Shown here one piece after another: positions 51,668 to 59,757 of a stretch of 64,000 nt of DNA. Position 1 is the first letter of the stretch, and each line of letters opens with the position of its first letter. The notes below the pieces were generated by a model. It did not search any database. It was not told the DNA's origin and saw only the letters and a program-made list of their open reading frames with translations. The stretch is from Ruegeria aquimaris (lineage in GTDB: Bacteria > Pseudomonadota > Alphaproteobacteria > Rhodobacterales > Rhodobacteraceae), in contig NZ_JAOWLB010000006.1 of the NCBI RefSeq assembly GCF_025751555.1, positions 1 through 64,000 of the forward strand, read 5' to 3'. The position numbers were made by a program, and so were the translations under genes.

Positions 51668-52123
51668 TCAGGTCGCATCGGGCCGGTCCAGAACATCCAG
51701 CAACGTGCGCAAAACCCCCTTGATACGGGCGGCATCCGTATCGGCCAGCGCTGACAGCAACCGGGTTTCGTGCCGTCGCGCATCCTTGACCAGCGCTTCG
51801 GCCAGGTCCCTGCCCTCGGCGGTCAGACGCACCCGCACGCGTCGCTTGTCATTGGAATCGGCAACCCGCGTCACCAACCCGCGCGCATCCATCTGATCAA
51901 CGATTCGCGTCATCCGCGACTGTTCCATCAGCGACAGCCGGGCCAGGCGGGTGATCATCATGCCGTCATTGTCCACCAGACAGGCCAATACCCGCCATTC
52001 CGGCACTCGCAGTCCGCGCGCGCGGACATGGTCATGAAACTGCGCGCTGGCCTGCTCGCTGGACGCCGCGAGAAGATACAGCAGATAGCCGGTCACAAAG
52101 GTGTCGTTCTGGGTTTCACTCAT
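51668..52123 (-). CDS. MarR-family regulator of the Rieske oxygenase and TRAP operons
   Basis: This 151-residue MarR protein has the winged helix in LRVPEWRVLACLVDNDGMMI, TRLARLSLMEQSRMTRIVDQ, RGLVTRVADSNDKRRVRVRL and TAEGRDLAEALV. I start it at ATG 52123; an upstream in-frame ATG at 52165 falls inside the palindromic operator, so it is less likely. It is divergent from the reductase gene of the oxygenase operon, with the operator at 52152-52169 in the gap. In Variovorax, indole-3-acetate degradation loci are likewise controlled by MarR proteins. Confidence 0.87.
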   Translation of the reverse strand: MSETQNDTFVTGYLLYLLAASSEQASAQFHDHVRARGLRVPEWRVLACLVDNDGMMITRLARLSLMEQSRMTRIVDQMDARGLVTRVADSNDKRRVRVRLTAEGRDLAEALVKDARRHETRLLSALADTDAARIKGVLRTLLDVLDRPDAT

Positions 52124-52151
52124 GAGGTCTGAATTTGTCTTGACTCGATTT

Positions 52152-52169
52152 ATATGATTTTTCATATTT
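52152..52169. promoter_or_regulatory. MarR-type operator between regulator and oxygenase operon
   Basis: ATATGATTTTTCATATTT contains the palindrome ATATGA-TTTT-TCATAT and matches the inverse of 39002-39019 in 16 of 18 positions. It lies 20 bp before the reductase start and so would block that promoter. Confidence 0.65.
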
Positions 52170-52188
52170 TCAGCAGGGAGGCGCCGAG

Positions 52189-53115
52189 ATGCTCAAGCTG
52201 ACAATTGCGCAGAAACTGGCCGTGACCAAGCGGATTTCGGCATTCACTCTGGTCGCGGCCGATGGCGAAGCCCTGCCCGGTTACACCGCCGGGGCACATA
52301 TCGCCGTCGAAACCGCCGCCGGACCACGCAGCTATTCGCTGATCGACTGGCCCGGTGACACGCCCGGCGCCTATAGCATTGCGGTCCAGCGCGAAGACGC
52401 GGGCGACGGCGGCAGCAAGGCCATGCATGCCCTGTCCAAAGGCGACACCATCACCGCAGCAGAACCGAAAAACGACTTTGAGATTCGGACCGAAGACAAG
52501 CCCGCTGCCCTGCTGGCGGGCGGCATCGGTGTGACACCGCTGATCTCGATGGCCACCGCGCTCCGGGCGCAATCGCGCCCCTTCGTCTTTCATTATTGTG
52601 GCCGCAGCGCCGATGTCATGGCCTGGCTGGACCGGTTGCGCGACGAATTCGGGGGCAGTTTCCACGCCCATTTCGACGATACCGCGCCCTTGGACCTAAA
52701 CACGCTGATGGCGGGTCTCACCGGTCACGCGCTCTATATCTGTGGCCCCAAGGGCATGATCGACGCCGCCCGCGCCGCCGCAGAGGCGGCGGGCATTTCC
52801 GACATCCATGTGGAGCTGTTCACCAATGCCGCGCCCGCCGCTGGCGACAGCGCCTTCGAGGTCGAGATCGCCTCGTCGGGCCAGGTCATCACCGTGGCGC
52901 CCGATCAGACCATCATCGAGGCGCTCGAGGCCGCGGGCCTCGACCCGCTTTACGATTGTCAACGCGGCGATTGCGGCATCTGCCAGACCGAGGTGATCGC
53001 GGGCACCCCCGATCACCGCGACGTGGTGCTCAGCCAGGCCGAACGCGACAGCGGCAAGGTCATGCAAATCTGTGTCAGCCGGGCGCTCAGCGCGCGCCTT
53101 GTGCTGGATCTGTAA
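52189..53115 (+). CDS. Rieske oxygenase reductase (VanB-like, flavin and [2Fe-2S])
   Basis: The 308-residue phthalate-dioxygenase-reductase-type protein has a flavin domain (PGYTAGAHIAVETAAGPRSYS with the RSYS FMN-binding motif), an NAD domain (ALLAGGIGVTPLISMA and YICGPKGMIDAARAAA) and a C-terminal plant-type ferredoxin (DPLYDCQRGDCGICQTEV, then QICVSRA). It passes electrons from NADH to the Rieske oxygenase encoded next. ATG 52189 follows AGGGAGG. It is the first gene of an eight-gene operon. The family match to VanB/IadC-type reductases is clear. Confidence 0.9.
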   Translation: MLKLTIAQKLAVTKRISAFTLVAADGEALPGYTAGAHIAVETAAGPRSYSLIDWPGDTPGAYSIAVQREDAGDGGSKAMHALSKGDTITAAEPKNDFEIRTEDKPAALLAGGIGVTPLISMATALRAQSRPFVFHYCGRSADVMAWLDRLRDEFGGSFHAHFDDTAPLDLNTLMAGLTGHALYICGPKGMIDAARAAAEAAGISDIHVELFTNAAPAAGDSAFEVEIASSGQVITVAPDQTIIEALEAAGLDPLYDCQRGDCGICQTEVIAGTPDHRDVVLSQAERDSGKVMQICVSRALSARLVLDL

Positions 53116-53126
53116 GGGAGGACGGC

Positions 53127-54452
53127 ATGAACGCGAACGATATCAGGGCGATGATCCAGCCCGCCCAGGTGCATCGCGATGTCTATATCAGCGATGCGGT
53201 CTACCAGTTGGAGATGCGCCACCTGTTCACCAATGCCTGGATCTTTGTCGGCCATGACAGCCAGACCCCGAACAAGGGCGATTACATCACCACGCAGGTC
53301 GGAGACCAGCCGGTGATCATGGTGCGTCACACCGATGGCGAGGTGAAGGTTCTCTATAACCGCTGCCCGCACAAGGGCACCAAAATCGCCATCGACCGGG
53401 CCGGCAACACCGGCAAGTTCTTTCGCTGCCCCTATCACGCCTGGAGCTTCAAGACCGACGGCTGCCTGCTCGCCATCCCGCTGAAGAAGGGATACGAGGG
53501 CACCGGCCTGTCCGACAGCCAGAACGGCAAGGGGATGCAGGCGGTGGGTGCGGTGCACAATTATCGCGGCTTTGTCTTTGCGCGGCTGGCCGAAGCGGGG
53601 ATCGGGTTCGACGACTTCTTTGGTGGCTCTCTCAGTTCCATCGACAACATGGTCGACCGCGCGCCTGAAGGCCGCGTGGAAATTTCCGGCCCGCCGCTGC
53701 GCTACATGCACAAGTGCAACTGGAAAATGCTGGTCGAGAACCAGACCGACACCTGTCATCCGATGGTCGCGCATGAAAGCTCCGCCGGGACAGCGGTGAA
53801 GATCTACGAGCAGATGGGCAACCCCGAACCGCGCCCGCCCGCGATGCAGATCATCGCGCCCTTCATGAGCCCTTATGAGTTCTTCGAAGATATGGGCATC
53901 CGCACCTGGCCCAACGGCCACGGCCATACCGGCGTCAATATGTCGATCCATTCGAACTATGACGCCATCCCCGGCTATTTCGAGGCCATGGTCGAGAGTT
54001 ACGGCGCGGAGCGCGCCAAGGCGATCCTGGACGAGAACCGGCACAACACCGTCTATTTCCCCAACATCATGATCAAGGCGCCGCTGACGCAGCTGCGCAA
54101 CTTCATCCCGCTGGGGGCGGACCGGACGCTGGTGGAAAGCTATGTCTACCGGCTGGTCGGCGCGCCCGAGCAGCTGACTGCCATGTCGGCCATGTATAAC
54201 CGGATGATCAACGCCCCCACCTCGATCGTGGGGCATGACGATCTGGAGATGTACGAGCGCGCGCAAGAGGGGCTGCATGCCGAGGGCATGCAATGGGTCG
54301 ACATCCGGCGGCTGCATACAGGGCCTGAGGATTTCGAGACCGAAGCGGTCGAAAACGGCACCACCGAACGGCAGATGCGCAACCAGTTCCACGCCTGGGC
54401 CAAGTTCATGACCATGTCGATGGAGGACGCCGCTGGCGTCGCCGCCGAATGA
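53127..54452 (+). CDS. Rieske ring-hydroxylating oxygenase, alpha subunit
   Basis: The 441-residue catalytic subunit has the Rieske cluster ligands Cys80/His82 (NRCPHKG) and Cys101/His104 (FRCPYHAW). The mononuclear-iron block is ENQTDTCHPMVAHE, with bridging Asp208 and iron ligands His211 and His216; the residue usually Tyr before the first His is Cys210. It fits alpha subunits that work with a small beta subunit, such as those of indole-3-acetate (IadD), aniline or anthranilate type. With the reductase and beta subunit it would add oxygen to an aromatic ring. It overlaps the beta gene by ATGA. Confidence 0.92.
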   Translation: MNANDIRAMIQPAQVHRDVYISDAVYQLEMRHLFTNAWIFVGHDSQTPNKGDYITTQVGDQPVIMVRHTDGEVKVLYNRCPHKGTKIAIDRAGNTGKFFRCPYHAWSFKTDGCLLAIPLKKGYEGTGLSDSQNGKGMQAVGAVHNYRGFVFARLAEAGIGFDDFFGGSLSSIDNMVDRAPEGRVEISGPPLRYMHKCNWKMLVENQTDTCHPMVAHESSAGTAVKIYEQMGNPEPRPPAMQIIAPFMSPYEFFEDMGIRTWPNGHGHTGVNMSIHSNYDAIPGYFEAMVESYGAERAKAILDENRHNTVYFPNIMIKAPLTQLRNFIPLGADRTLVESYVYRLVGAPEQLTAMSAMYNRMINAPTSIVGHDDLEMYERAQEGLHAEGMQWVDIRRLHTGPEDFETEAVENGTTERQMRNQFHAWAKFMTMSMEDAAGVAAE

Positions 54453-54946
54453 GCGAGGGGAATGCAGCAATGATCACCCGCGACGACGTGATCGACTTCA
54501 TCTATGCCGAAACCCGAATGCTGGACGAGGGCCGCTATACCGAATGGCTCGACCTGTGGCTGCCCGATGCGGTCTACTGGATGCCGCTCGACTACAAGCA
54601 GGCCGATCCGGTCAATGCGACCTCGTTCCTTTACGAGGACAATTTCATGCTGCGCCTCAGGGTCGAGCGGCTGAATGGCGAGCGGACCTTTTCGCAGAAA
54701 CCCAAATCGCGCTGCAACCACGTGATCCAGCGGCCCTTTGTCGATGTCTTCGACCCCGAGGCGGGCAAGTTCCAGACCGTGACCAACATGCATTATGTCG
54801 AAACCCGGCTGGACGAACAGCAGCTCTTGGCCCTCACCGTGACCCATGACCTGGCACTGGTGGGCGGCGCATTCCGTATCGCGGGCAAGAAGGTGGAGCT
54901 GCTCAATTGCGACGCCGCCTTCGGCAATATCCAGCTGCTGCCGTGA
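54449..54946 (+). CDS. Rieske oxygenase beta subunit
   Basis: The 165-residue NTF2-like subunit has the family pattern VIDFIYAETRMLDEGRYTEWL, WLPDAVYWMPLD, NFMLRLRVERLNG and the KSRCNHVIQRPFV block. It stabilises the oxygenase hexamer. ATG 54449 overlaps the alpha stop; ATG 54470 behind GAGGGG is an alternative and would remove seven residues. It overlaps the CoA ligase start by GTGA. Confidence 0.9.
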   Translation: MSEGNAAMITRDDVIDFIYAETRMLDEGRYTEWLDLWLPDAVYWMPLDYKQADPVNATSFLYEDNFMLRLRVERLNGERTFSQKPKSRCNHVIQRPFVDVFDPEAGKFQTVTNMHYVETRLDEQQLLALTVTHDLALVGGAFRIAGKKVELLNCDAAFGNIQLLP

Positions 54947-56556
54947 GCGCCGAGACGGTTTATGCCGCCATCGCGGCCACGGCGGCACGCTGGCCGGATC
55001 GCCCGCTGCTTGACGTGCTGCCCGGCACGGCGGCGGCCTATGACATCGCGGCCGGACCGGTCAGCTATGGCACCTTCCTTGCGCGCGTGGATGCGCGGGC
55101 CGAGGCGCTGAAAAAGGTTGGCTATGGCGTGGGGATGCGGGTGGCGGCGCTCTTGGAAAACCGGCCCGTGTTTTTCGAGCTTTTTGCCGCGCTCAACCGC
55201 ATCGGCGCCTCGATCGTGCCGATCAACCCCGACCTGCGCGCCGCCGAACTGGAATACCTGATCGGCCATGCACAACCGGCGCTGATCGTCGCCCTGCCCG
55301 CCCGTGCCGAAGAACTGCACGCGGCGGCCTTGGCGGCGGGCGTTACCGCCCCGGTCATCGGGGCCGGGGACGCCCCGCCCCCACCCCGCGCAAATGCCGC
55401 CGTGACCGAGCCGCGTGAGGGCGAGGCGCGCGAGGCGGCACTGCTTTATACCTCGGGCACCACCGGCAACCCAAAGGGCTGCGTGCTGCCCAATGCCTAT
55501 TTCCTGCTGGCGGGGCGGTGGTATGCCGATCTGGGCGGGGTCGCCTCGCTGACCGAAACGGGCGAGCGGATGATCACGCCCCTGCCGATCTTTCACATGA
55601 ACGCCATGGCCTATTCCTTCATGGCGATGGTCACCGTGGGCGGCTGCCTGATCGCGCTTGACCGGTTCCACCCGTCCAGCTGGTGGGCCGATGTGGCCAA
55701 GGCGCGCGCCACCTGCCTCCATTATCTGGGCGTCATGCCCTCGATCCTGATGTCCCTGCCCGAGGGACCACAGGACCGCGCCCATCAGGTGCGCTTTGGC
55801 TTTGGCGCGGGCATCGACCCCAAATTACAGGCGGGGTTCGAGGCGCGGTTCGGCTTTCCGCTGATCGAGGCCTGGGCGATGACCGAAACCGGCGCGGGCG
55901 CGGTGATCGCCGCCCATACGCATGACCGGTTGATCGGCCAATCCTGTCTGGGCCGGGCCGAAGGCTGGGTCGCGGCCCGCGTGGTCACCGATACCGGGCA
56001 GGACGCCGCCCCGGACGAGCCGGGCGAACTCTTGGTCCGCAATGCCGGTCCCGACCCGCGCTACGGCTTTTTCTCGCATTACGACAAGAACCCCGAGGCC
56101 ACCGCCGAGGCCTGGGAGGGCGGCTGGTTCCACACCGGCGATATCGTGCGCCGCGATGCGCAGGGGCGGTTCTTCTTCGTCGACCGCAAGAAGAACGTGA
56201 TCCGCCGTTCGGGCGAGAATATCGCCGCGGTCGAGGTGGAAAGCGTGCTGATGCGCCACCCGTCCATCCGCGCGGCGGGCGTGGCCGCGGTGCCCGACCC
56301 GATGCGCGGGGACGAGGTGTTTGCCTGCCTCACCGTCGATGCCCCCTCATCCGATCTTGCCCAGCAGATTGCAGAGTGGGCGCTGACCCAGATGGCCTAT
56401 TACAAGGTGCCGGGCTATATTGCCTTTGTGGACAACCTGCCGATGACCCCCACCCAGAAGATCCAGCGCAAGGCGCTGAAGGAGATGGCCGAGGCTCTGC
56501 TGGCGGATCCGGCCACGGTGACGCTCACGCATCTCAAGAAACGGCAGGTGGCGTGA
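54943..56556 (+). CDS. AMP-forming acyl/aryl-CoA ligase
   Basis: The 537-residue adenylate-forming ligase has the P-loop LLYTSGTTGNPKGCVLPN, the A5-type motif EAWAMTETGAG, the A7 block WFHTGDIVRRDAQGRFFFVD and the C-terminal RRSGENIAAVEVE with catalytic lysine in TQKIQRKALKE. It starts at GTG 54943, which overlaps the beta-subunit stop. It would activate the hydroxylated aromatic acid to its CoA thioester before carbon-chain cleavage by the thiolase-like pair that follows. The exact acid cannot be read from the binding pocket. Confidence 0.87.
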   Translation: MSAETVYAAIAATAARWPDRPLLDVLPGTAAAYDIAAGPVSYGTFLARVDARAEALKKVGYGVGMRVAALLENRPVFFELFAALNRIGASIVPINPDLRAAELEYLIGHAQPALIVALPARAEELHAAALAAGVTAPVIGAGDAPPPPRANAAVTEPREGEAREAALLYTSGTTGNPKGCVLPNAYFLLAGRWYADLGGVASLTETGERMITPLPIFHMNAMAYSFMAMVTVGGCLIALDRFHPSSWWADVAKARATCLHYLGVMPSILMSLPEGPQDRAHQVRFGFGAGIDPKLQAGFEARFGFPLIEAWAMTETGAGAVIAAHTHDRLIGQSCLGRAEGWVAARVVTDTGQDAAPDEPGELLVRNAGPDPRYGFFSHYDKNPEATAEAWEGGWFHTGDIVRRDAQGRFFFVDRKKNVIRRSGENIAAVEVESVLMRHPSIRAAGVAAVPDPMRGDEVFACLTVDAPSSDLAQQIAEWALTQMAYYKVPGYIAFVDNLPMTPTQKIQRKALKEMAEALLADPATVTLTHLKKRQVA

Positions 56557-57731
56557 TGGCGCGGCCTGCCAGCTATGAGGGCGTGGCGCTGGTGGCGCCC
56601 TTCTCGACGCCCTATCAGCGCTATTCCATCGACACTGCCCATCACTGGATCGCCACCGCCCTGCGCGGGTCACTGCGGGCGGCGGGGCTGAAGCCCGGCG
56701 ATCTCGATGGGTTCCAGGTCGCGTCCTTCACGCTGTTTCCCGATACCGCCGTGGGGCTGACCCAGCATCTGGGCCTCTGTCCGCGCTGGCTGGACCATAT
56801 CCCGATGGGCGGCGCCTCGGCCGGGGTGGCCCTGCGCCGGGCGGCGCGCGCTGTGCAGGCGGGTGACGCCGAAATCATCGCCTGCGTCGCAGGCGACACC
56901 AACCATATCGACAGTTTCCGGCAACTCCTGTCCAGCTTTTCGCGCTTTGCGATGGATGCCAGCTATCCCTATGGCTACGGCGGCCCGAATGCGAGCTTTG
57001 CCCTGCTGACCGACCGCTACATGACCGACTACGGCGCCACGCGCGAGGATTTCGGACGGCTCTGCGTGGCCCAGCGCGCCAATGCGCTGAAAAACCCGAA
57101 CGCGGTGATGAAGAAACCGCTGACGATGGAGCAATACCTGGATGCCCGCCCCATCGCCGACCCCATTGCGCTCTTTGACTGCGTGATGCCCTGCGCCGGG
57201 GCCGAGGCGTTTCTGGTCATGTCCGAGGATCGGGCGCGGGCGCTGAACCTGCCCTATGCCCGGCTGGCTGCCGCGATCGAGCGGCACAATGCCCATGCCG
57301 ACGACCCGATCCAGCTGCGCGGCGGCTGGACGATGGATGTGGATGTGCTCTGGGATCAGGCCGGGATGGCACCGCAGGAGATGGATCTGGTGCAGACCTA
57401 TGACGACTATCCGGTGATTTCGATGATGCAGATCGAGGATCTGGGGTTCTGCGCCAAGGGCGAGGCCCCTGCGTTTCTGCGCGACAAGGATCTGACGGTG
57501 TCGGGCGACTTCCCGCACAACACCTCGGGCGGGCAGCTTTCCGGCGGTCAGGCCGGGGCAGCGGGCGGCTTCATCGGCATGGTCGAGGCAATCCGCCAGG
57601 TCACCGGACAGGCGGGCGGCACGCAGGTGCCGGGCGCGGAACACGCGCTGGTCTCGGGCTTTGGCATGATCAATTTCGACCGAGGCCTCTGTTCCAGCGC
57701 CGCAGTCCTCACGACCGGAGCGCGCGCATGA
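56556..57731 (+). CDS. Thiolase-like protein without thiolase cysteine, probable retro-aldolase (Ltp2-like)
   Basis: The 391-residue protein has the SCP2/thiolase fold, but the nucleophile cysteine position is Ala87 (MGGASAGVALR). The base histidine of the usual GHPxGA block is Gln332 (LSGGQAGAAGG). Real thiolysis is thus unlikely. Ltp2 and related proteins have the same loss, bind a DUF35 partner and cleave tertiary 3-hydroxyacyl-CoA esters by a retro-aldol reaction, using tyrosines; here Tyr282 and Tyr285 (TYDDYP) are candidates. The next gene encodes just such a DUF35 protein. It starts at ATG 56556, sharing a base with the ligase stop. Confidence 0.82.
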   Translation: MARPASYEGVALVAPFSTPYQRYSIDTAHHWIATALRGSLRAAGLKPGDLDGFQVASFTLFPDTAVGLTQHLGLCPRWLDHIPMGGASAGVALRRAARAVQAGDAEIIACVAGDTNHIDSFRQLLSSFSRFAMDASYPYGYGGPNASFALLTDRYMTDYGATREDFGRLCVAQRANALKNPNAVMKKPLTMEQYLDARPIADPIALFDCVMPCAGAEAFLVMSEDRARALNLPYARLAAAIERHNAHADDPIQLRGGWTMDVDVLWDQAGMAPQEMDLVQTYDDYPVISMMQIEDLGFCAKGEAPAFLRDKDLTVSGDFPHNTSGGQLSGGQAGAAGGFIGMVEAIRQVTGQAGGTQVPGAEHALVSGFGMINFDRGLCSSAAVLTTGARA

Positions 57732-58984
57732 CCCATCCCCTGTCCCCGCCGCCCAAGAAAGACCCGCAGAAACGCTCGGTCTCACCGACCCGTCCGCCCG
57801 AGGTGCGGTCGCGCGCCGCCCTCCACCTGAGCGCCGCCGCCGCCGAGGGACGGTTCGCCCTGCAACGCTGCGCCGACTGCGGCAAGGTGCAATACCCGCC
57901 GCGCGATGCCTGTTCTGCCTGCCTGAGCACAGACCTGCCATGGCAGGACATGGCGCCGGGCGGTACGCTGATCGCCGAGACCACGGTACGGACCTCGCCC
58001 CGGCTTTACTTCCGCGAGCGGATGCCGTGGCGCGCGGGCACCGTGCAGCTCGATGCCGGCCCCACCGTGCTGGCCCATATCCATGGCGATGTGGCCCGCC
58101 ACGCCCGCGTGCGCGTCACCGCCCGGCTTGACCAGGCAGGCCAGGGCGTGCTGGTTGCCCTGCCTGAAACCGACACCCCGAACATGGAGGACGACCCGCT
58201 GATGCGTGCCCTCTCTGCCGATCCCAAACACCGCCGCGTGCTGATCACCGATGCCCGCAGTGCGCAAGCCCCCGCGCTGGCGCGCGCCCTTCAAAAGGCG
58301 GGTGCCGCGATCATCTTCGCCGGTGAGCCGGAAAGCTGGCGACCCTATCCGCAACGCGCCGAGTTGGAGGCGCTGGGGGTACAGATCCTGCCGATGGACG
58401 TGACCGACACCGCATCGGTGCAGAAACTGGCGGGTGAGATCGGCGGCAAGACCGATATCCTGATCAATACCGCCCGGTTCCTGCGTCCCGGCGGCGTGCT
58501 GGACCGGGGCGATACCGGCTTTGCCCGCGACGAGCTGGAGGTGAATTACCTTGGCCTGATGCGGCTGGCGCAGGCATTCGGTCCGGCCATGTGCGCGCGT
58601 GCCTCGGACGGCGTGAATGCCGCCGCCGCATGGGTCAACCTGCTCAGCGTCGGCGCGCTGAGCAATGCGCGCCCCTTCGGCGCCTATTCCGCCAGCCAGG
58701 CCGGGGCCTATTCGCTCAGCCAGTCGCTGCGCGCCGAATTCCGGCCCTCGGGCCTCAGGGTGATGAACGTGTTCTTTGGCCCCACCGAAGAGGATGACTG
58801 GTACCAGCCGCTGCCACCGCCGCGCGTGACAGCCGCCGCCTTGGCCCGCTCCGTCGTGGACGGGCTGCAACGGGGATTGGAAGACGTCTGGTGCGGCGAC
58901 ATCGCCCAGGACCTGCGCGACCGCTTCCGCCGCGACCCCAAGGTGCTGGAACGCGAAATGACGCTGGGAGGAGAAGGCGCATGA
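57728..58984 (+). CDS. DUF35 (Zn-ribbon/OB-fold) fused to a degenerate SDR domain
   Basis: This 418-residue protein has two parts. Residues about 30-160 form a DUF35 domain: zinc ribbon with Cys48, Cys51, Cys62, Cys65 (RCADCGKVQYPPRDACSAC) and an OB-fold (GGTLIAETTVRTSPRLYF). Residues about 165-418 follow the short-chain dehydrogenase fold. However, the cofactor loop reads LITDARSAQAPALA without the Gly-x-x-x-Gly-x-Gly pattern, and the active-site motif is Tyr320-SAS-Gln324 instead of YxxxK. The SDR part is therefore probably not a working dehydrogenase. The DUF35 part should pair with the thiolase-like protein encoded just before (ATGA overlap). Confidence 0.8.
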   Translation: MTHPLSPPPKKDPQKRSVSPTRPPEVRSRAALHLSAAAAEGRFALQRCADCGKVQYPPRDACSACLSTDLPWQDMAPGGTLIAETTVRTSPRLYFRERMPWRAGTVQLDAGPTVLAHIHGDVARHARVRVTARLDQAGQGVLVALPETDTPNMEDDPLMRALSADPKHRRVLITDARSAQAPALARALQKAGAAIIFAGEPESWRPYPQRAELEALGVQILPMDVTDTASVQKLAGEIGGKTDILINTARFLRPGGVLDRGDTGFARDELEVNYLGLMRLAQAFGPAMCARASDGVNAAAAWVNLLSVGALSNARPFGAYSASQAGAYSLSQSLRAEFRPSGLRVMNVFFGPTEEDDWYQPLPPPRVTAAALARSVVDGLQRGLEDVWCGDIAQDLRDRFRRDPKVLEREMTLGGEGA

Positions 58985-59757
58985 GCACTCTGACCAATCT
59001 CGCCACCCGCCTCGCCAGCGGAGAGATCCGGGTCGTCGACCTGACCCACACGCTCGACCCCGATTTCCCGGTGATCATCCTGCCGCCCGAATTCGGCCAA
59101 TGCGCCCGCTTTCGCATGGAGGAAATCAGCGCCTATGACCATCGCGGCCCGGCGTGGAAATGGCACAATATCTCGATGTCCGAACACACCGGCACCCATT
59201 TCGACGCGCCCGCGCACTGGATCTCGGGCCGCGACCTGCCGCGCGCGGCGGTGGACGAGATCGACCCGGCCGATTTCATCGGCCCGGTCTGCGTGATCGA
59301 CTGTTCGCAAGGCGCGGCAGAGGACGAGGATTTCGAACTGACCGTTCCCCTGATCGAAGGCTGGGAGGCCGCCCATGGCCGCATCCCCGCCGGGGCCTGG
59401 GTGCTGATGCGCACCGACTGGTCGAAACGGCGCGGTGCCGGATACCTCAACATGCGCGAGGACGGACCGCATTCGCCGGGGCCGACCCCCGAGGCCATCC
59501 GTTTCCTGATCGACCAGCGCGACATTCGCGGGTTCGGCGTCGAAACCGTGGGCACCGATGCCGGTCAGGGCAGCCACTATACTCCGCCCTATCCTGCGCA
59601 TTACTACCTGCACGGCGCGGGGCGCTATGGGCTGCAATGCCTGTCGGATCTCGACCAACTGCCGCCCACCGGCGCGGTGCTGATCGCCGCCCCGCTCAAG
59701 ATCAAGAACGGCACCGGCAGCCCGCTCAGGGTACTGGCGCTGGTGGAGGAGACATGA
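58981..59757 (+). CDS. Metal-dependent cyclase-family amidohydrolase, isatin-hydrolase-like
   Basis: The 258-residue protein belongs to the cyclase/kynurenine-formamidase family. The metal site is SEHTGTHFDAPAHW with His69, His73, Asp75 and His79, the HxGTHxDxPxH signature. Nearby aromatic residues and the late GVETVGTDAGQGSH block are also family features. Bacterial members include arylformamidase and the manganese-dependent isatin hydrolase, which has a similar length and the same metal motif near residue 73. In an operon with an oxygenase and a retro-aldolase-like protein, hydrolysis of isatin or an N-acyl anthranilate-type product is likely. It overlaps its neighbours by ATGA. Confidence 0.85.
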   Translation: MSTLTNLATRLASGEIRVVDLTHTLDPDFPVIILPPEFGQCARFRMEEISAYDHRGPAWKWHNISMSEHTGTHFDAPAHWISGRDLPRAAVDEIDPADFIGPVCVIDCSQGAAEDEDFELTVPLIEGWEAAHGRIPAGAWVLMRTDWSKRRGAGYLNMREDGPHSPGPTPEAIRFLIDQRDIRGFGVETVGTDAGQGSHYTPPYPAHYYLHGAGRYGLQCLSDLDQLPPTGAVLIAAPLKIKNGTGSPLRVLALVEET

